A stretch of 6,181 bases of DNA from Ilumatobacter sp. (GTDB lineage Bacteria; Actinomycetota; Acidimicrobiia; Acidimicrobiales; Ilumatobacteraceae): positions 1 through 6,181 of the forward strand of contig JAJCXU010000365.1 in assembly GCA_029263275.1 (NCBI GenBank), in the 5' to 3' direction. The position numbers were made by a program, and so were the translations under genes. Within the stretch, counting starts at the first letter, position 1. Each line of letters opens with the position of its first letter. The notes beneath the pieces were generated by a model. It had not been told where the DNA came from, made no database searches, and was given only the letters and a program-made list of their open reading frames with translations. Of the stretch, positions 4,556 through 6,181 are shown in pieces.

Positions 4556-6181
4556 ATGGCCGCGCCAGCATCGACCGACATCACGAAACGCCCGTATGAG
4601 TTGGCCGATCGCTATCGACGCGATGAGGGCACGGCCTTTGTCACCGGCGTGCAGGCGCTGGCCCGCATCCCGATCGAACAGCTGCGGCGTGACCGAGCAG
4701 CAGGCCTGAACACCGCTGCCTTCCTGTCCGGCTACCCGGGCTCGCCGCTGGGCGGCTTCGATCAGGAGGTCGCGCGGGCCCTGAAGACGGTGCCCGATCT
4801 TCCGATTGTTCACCAGCCTGCGGTCAACGAAGAACTCGGTGCCACGTCGGTGATGGGGTCGCAGCTCGCGGCCGGCCGCCCCGATGCGACCTACGACGGC
4901 GTGGTCGGTATCTGGTACGGCAAGGCGCCGGGCCTCGACCGTGCCGGGGACGCACTTCGCCATGGCGTGTTCGCCGGATCGAGCCCGCTCGGTGGAGCGG
5001 TGGTGCTCGTCGGCGACGACCCGGCGTGCAAGTCGTCGACCATGCCGTCGTCGTCAGACGCGTCGCTCGTCGACTTCCACATGCCGATCCTGTACCCCGG
5101 CACCATGGCCGAGTGCGTCGAACTCGGCCTGCACGCCGTGGCGATGTCACGTGCATCGGGCCTCTGGTCGGCGATGAAGATCGTCACCCCGGTTGCTGAC
5201 GGGTCGGGAACGATCACCTTTCCAGTGCTCGATGTCGACCCGGTCATGCCGACCATCGACGTCGATGGCGAGCGCTGGATCAGTCGTCCGTCGGCGCAGT
5301 TCCTCGGCCCACGGATGATCGAGGTCGAGCGGGAGTTCCGCGAGATTCGGCTCCCGCTCGCGCAACGCTATGGCATCGAGAACCGGTTGAATCGGATGAG
5401 CGCCAACCCGACCGATGCATGGATCGGGTTCGTCGCCACCGGCTTTACCTACTTCGAGATGCTCGAAGCGTTCCGACGCATCGGCCTCGACGGCATCGAA
5501 GCGATCGAGGCCGCGGGTATCCGCCTCCTCCACCTCCGGATGCCCGTGCCGTTCAACCCTGACTTGATTCGTCGCTTCGCTGACGGACTCGACGAGATCG
5601 TGGTCGTCGAGGAGAAGAACCCGACACTCGAGTGGCTGATCAAGGACGCGTTGTACGGCCGCGGTCACCAGCCGCGCGTGGTCGGCAAGACCGACGAAGA
5701 AGGTCACACGCTGATGCGGTCGTGGGGCCAACTCGACGCTGACGCGATCGTCGCTGGCCTGCGGTCGCGGCTGCAGGCCCGAATCGGCGACCGCCTCGCA
5801 CCCGAGCCAGCGCCAGGGCGCGAAAAGGCGCTGATCCCGTTGGCGGTCAGTCGCACCCCCTTCTTCTGTTCCGGATGCCCACACAACTGGGGGACCAAGG
5901 TGCCAGACGGCGCGCTCGTGGGTGCCGGTACCGGCTGCCACGGGATGACGCTGCTGATGGACGAGGAACGCGTCGGCGAGTCGATCGGCATCACGGCGAT
6001 GGGCAACGAGGGCGCGCAGTGGGTCGGCATGGAACCGTTCGTTGCCGAACACCATCTGTTCCAGAACTACGGCGACGGCACCTTCTTCCACTCGGCGCAG
6101 CTGGCACTGCAGTACTGCGTCGGCGCCAAGAAGGACATCACGTTCAAGATCCTCTACAACGGCACGGTCGCCATGACCGGC
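4556..6181 (+). CDS. Indolepyruvate-type 2-oxoacid:ferredoxin oxidoreductase, N-terminal part (cut by the window edge)
   Basis: The first 542 codons, open to the last base with no stop. The family oxidatively decarboxylates aryl- or other 2-oxoacids to acyl-CoA and passes electrons to ferredoxin, using thiamine diphosphate, late in aromatic amino-acid catabolism. Visible features are GYPGSPLGGFD (59-69) in the pyrimidine-binding domain, the conserved CSGCPHNWG (438-446), GAGTGCHGM (about 464-472) and GNEGAQWVGMEPF. The diphosphate/Mg motif comprises GDGTFFHS (506-513) with Asn535 in LYNGTVAMTG. Sequence style matches the long fused alpha-gamma form of roughly 1,150 residues, so about half is missing; the downstream portion and any Fe-S or gamma domain cannot be seen. 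ATG 4556 has GGAG 8 nt upstream and begins MAAPASTDITKRPYEL. It is divergent from an Lrp/AsnC regulator. True substrate specificity (indolepyruvate, phenylpyruvate or branched 2-oxoacids) is not readable. Confidence 0.92.
   Translation, partial: MAAPASTDITKRPYELADRYRRDEGTAFVTGVQALARIPIEQLRRDRAAGLNTAAFLSGYPGSPLGGFDQEVARALKTVPDLPIVHQPAVNEELGATSVMGSQLAAGRPDATYDGVVGIWYGKAPGLDRAGDALRHGVFAGSSPLGGAVVLVGDDPACKSSTMPSSSDASLVDFHMPILYPGTMAECVELGLHAVAMSRASGLWSAMKIVTPVADGSGTITFPVLDVDPVMPTIDVDGERWISRPSAQFLGPRMIEVEREFREIRLPLAQRYGIENRLNRMSANPTDAWIGFVATGFTYFEMLEAFRRIGLDGIEAIEAAGIRLLHLRMPVPFNPDLIRRFADGLDEIVVVEEKNPTLEWLIKDALYGRGHQPRVVGKTDEEGHTLMRSWGQLDADAIVAGLRSRLQARIGDRLAPEPAPGREKALIPLAVSRTPFFCSGCPHNWGTKVPDGALVGAGTGCHGMTLLMDEERVGESIGITAMGNEGAQWVGMEPFVAEHHLFQNYGDGTFFHSAQLALQYCVGAKKDITFKILYNGTVAMTG

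Noticed and set aside
4525..4599. Possible 24-codon leader peptide starting at ATG 4525
   Set aside because: It lacks a clear ribosome-binding site, has no run of regulatory amino acids, and ends inside the oxidoreductase in another frame.
4475..4963. N-terminal extension of the Lrp/AsnC open frame up to 4963
   Set aside because: The extension is antisense to the oxidoreductase and crosses its promoter. The regulator's homology begins exactly at the GTG at 4474.
5147..6091. 314-codon minus-strand open frame
   Set aside because: It is antisense to the oxidoreductase, whose plus-frame motifs (CSGCPHNWG, GDGTFFHS) are unmistakable; the minus frame shows no recognisable domain.

Overview
The window is GC-rich, densely coding bacterial DNA with no mobile-element, phage or defence genes. 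Its gene families and codon bias toward G/C in third positions suggest a high-GC actinobacterium. I lean toward a marine or freshwater Acidimicrobiia-type organism, but this is inference from style and gene content; no rRNA or marker gene is present to prove it.

Layout, left to right. (1) A nitronate monooxygenase-family flavoprotein lies on the minus strand (about 89-1237), with weak hairpins just past its stop. (2) A 143-bp divergent intergenic region contains a 60-bp twin-hairpin repeat (copy A, 1278-1337). (3) Three plus-strand genes follow: a carboxymuconolactone-decarboxylase-like (AhpD-fold) protein (1387-2046), a D-2-hydroxyacid dehydrogenase (2043-2993) that overlaps it by ATGA, and, after 83 bp, a TesB-type acyl-CoA thioesterase (3077-3931). 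(4) A convergent intergenic region holds copy B of the twin-hairpin repeat (3951-4014), inverted relative to copy A. (5) An Lrp/AsnC-family regulator lies on the minus strand (4013-4474, GTG start). (6) Divergent from it, across 81 bp, is the first 542 codons of a large thiamine-diphosphate 2-oxoacid (indolepyruvate-type) ferredoxin oxidoreductase that runs off the right edge (4556 to beyond 6181).

Functionally this looks like ordinary 2-oxoacid and acyl-CoA metabolism. The oxidoreductase would turn aryl- or other 2-oxoacids from amino-acid transamination into acyl-CoA, and the divergent Lrp/AsnC protein is its likely amino-acid-responsive regulator. The dehydrogenase could reduce 2-oxoacids to 2-hydroxyacids, and the thioesterase could release acids from acyl-CoA. 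That linkage is inferred from adjacency only.

The most unusual signal is not a gene. It is the pair of 60-64 bp inverted repeats flanking the three-gene block. Each consists of two hairpins with different stems but nearly the same 15-nt loop (TTGYACCCGGYCCSG). Copy B sits where a bidirectional terminator would be expected; copy A sits between two divergent gene starts, where a terminator would not. A second point of interest is the asnC/oxidoreductase intergenic region, which has a 13-bp palindrome near the regulator start and a foldable inverted repeat that covers the oxidoreductase ribosome-binding site.
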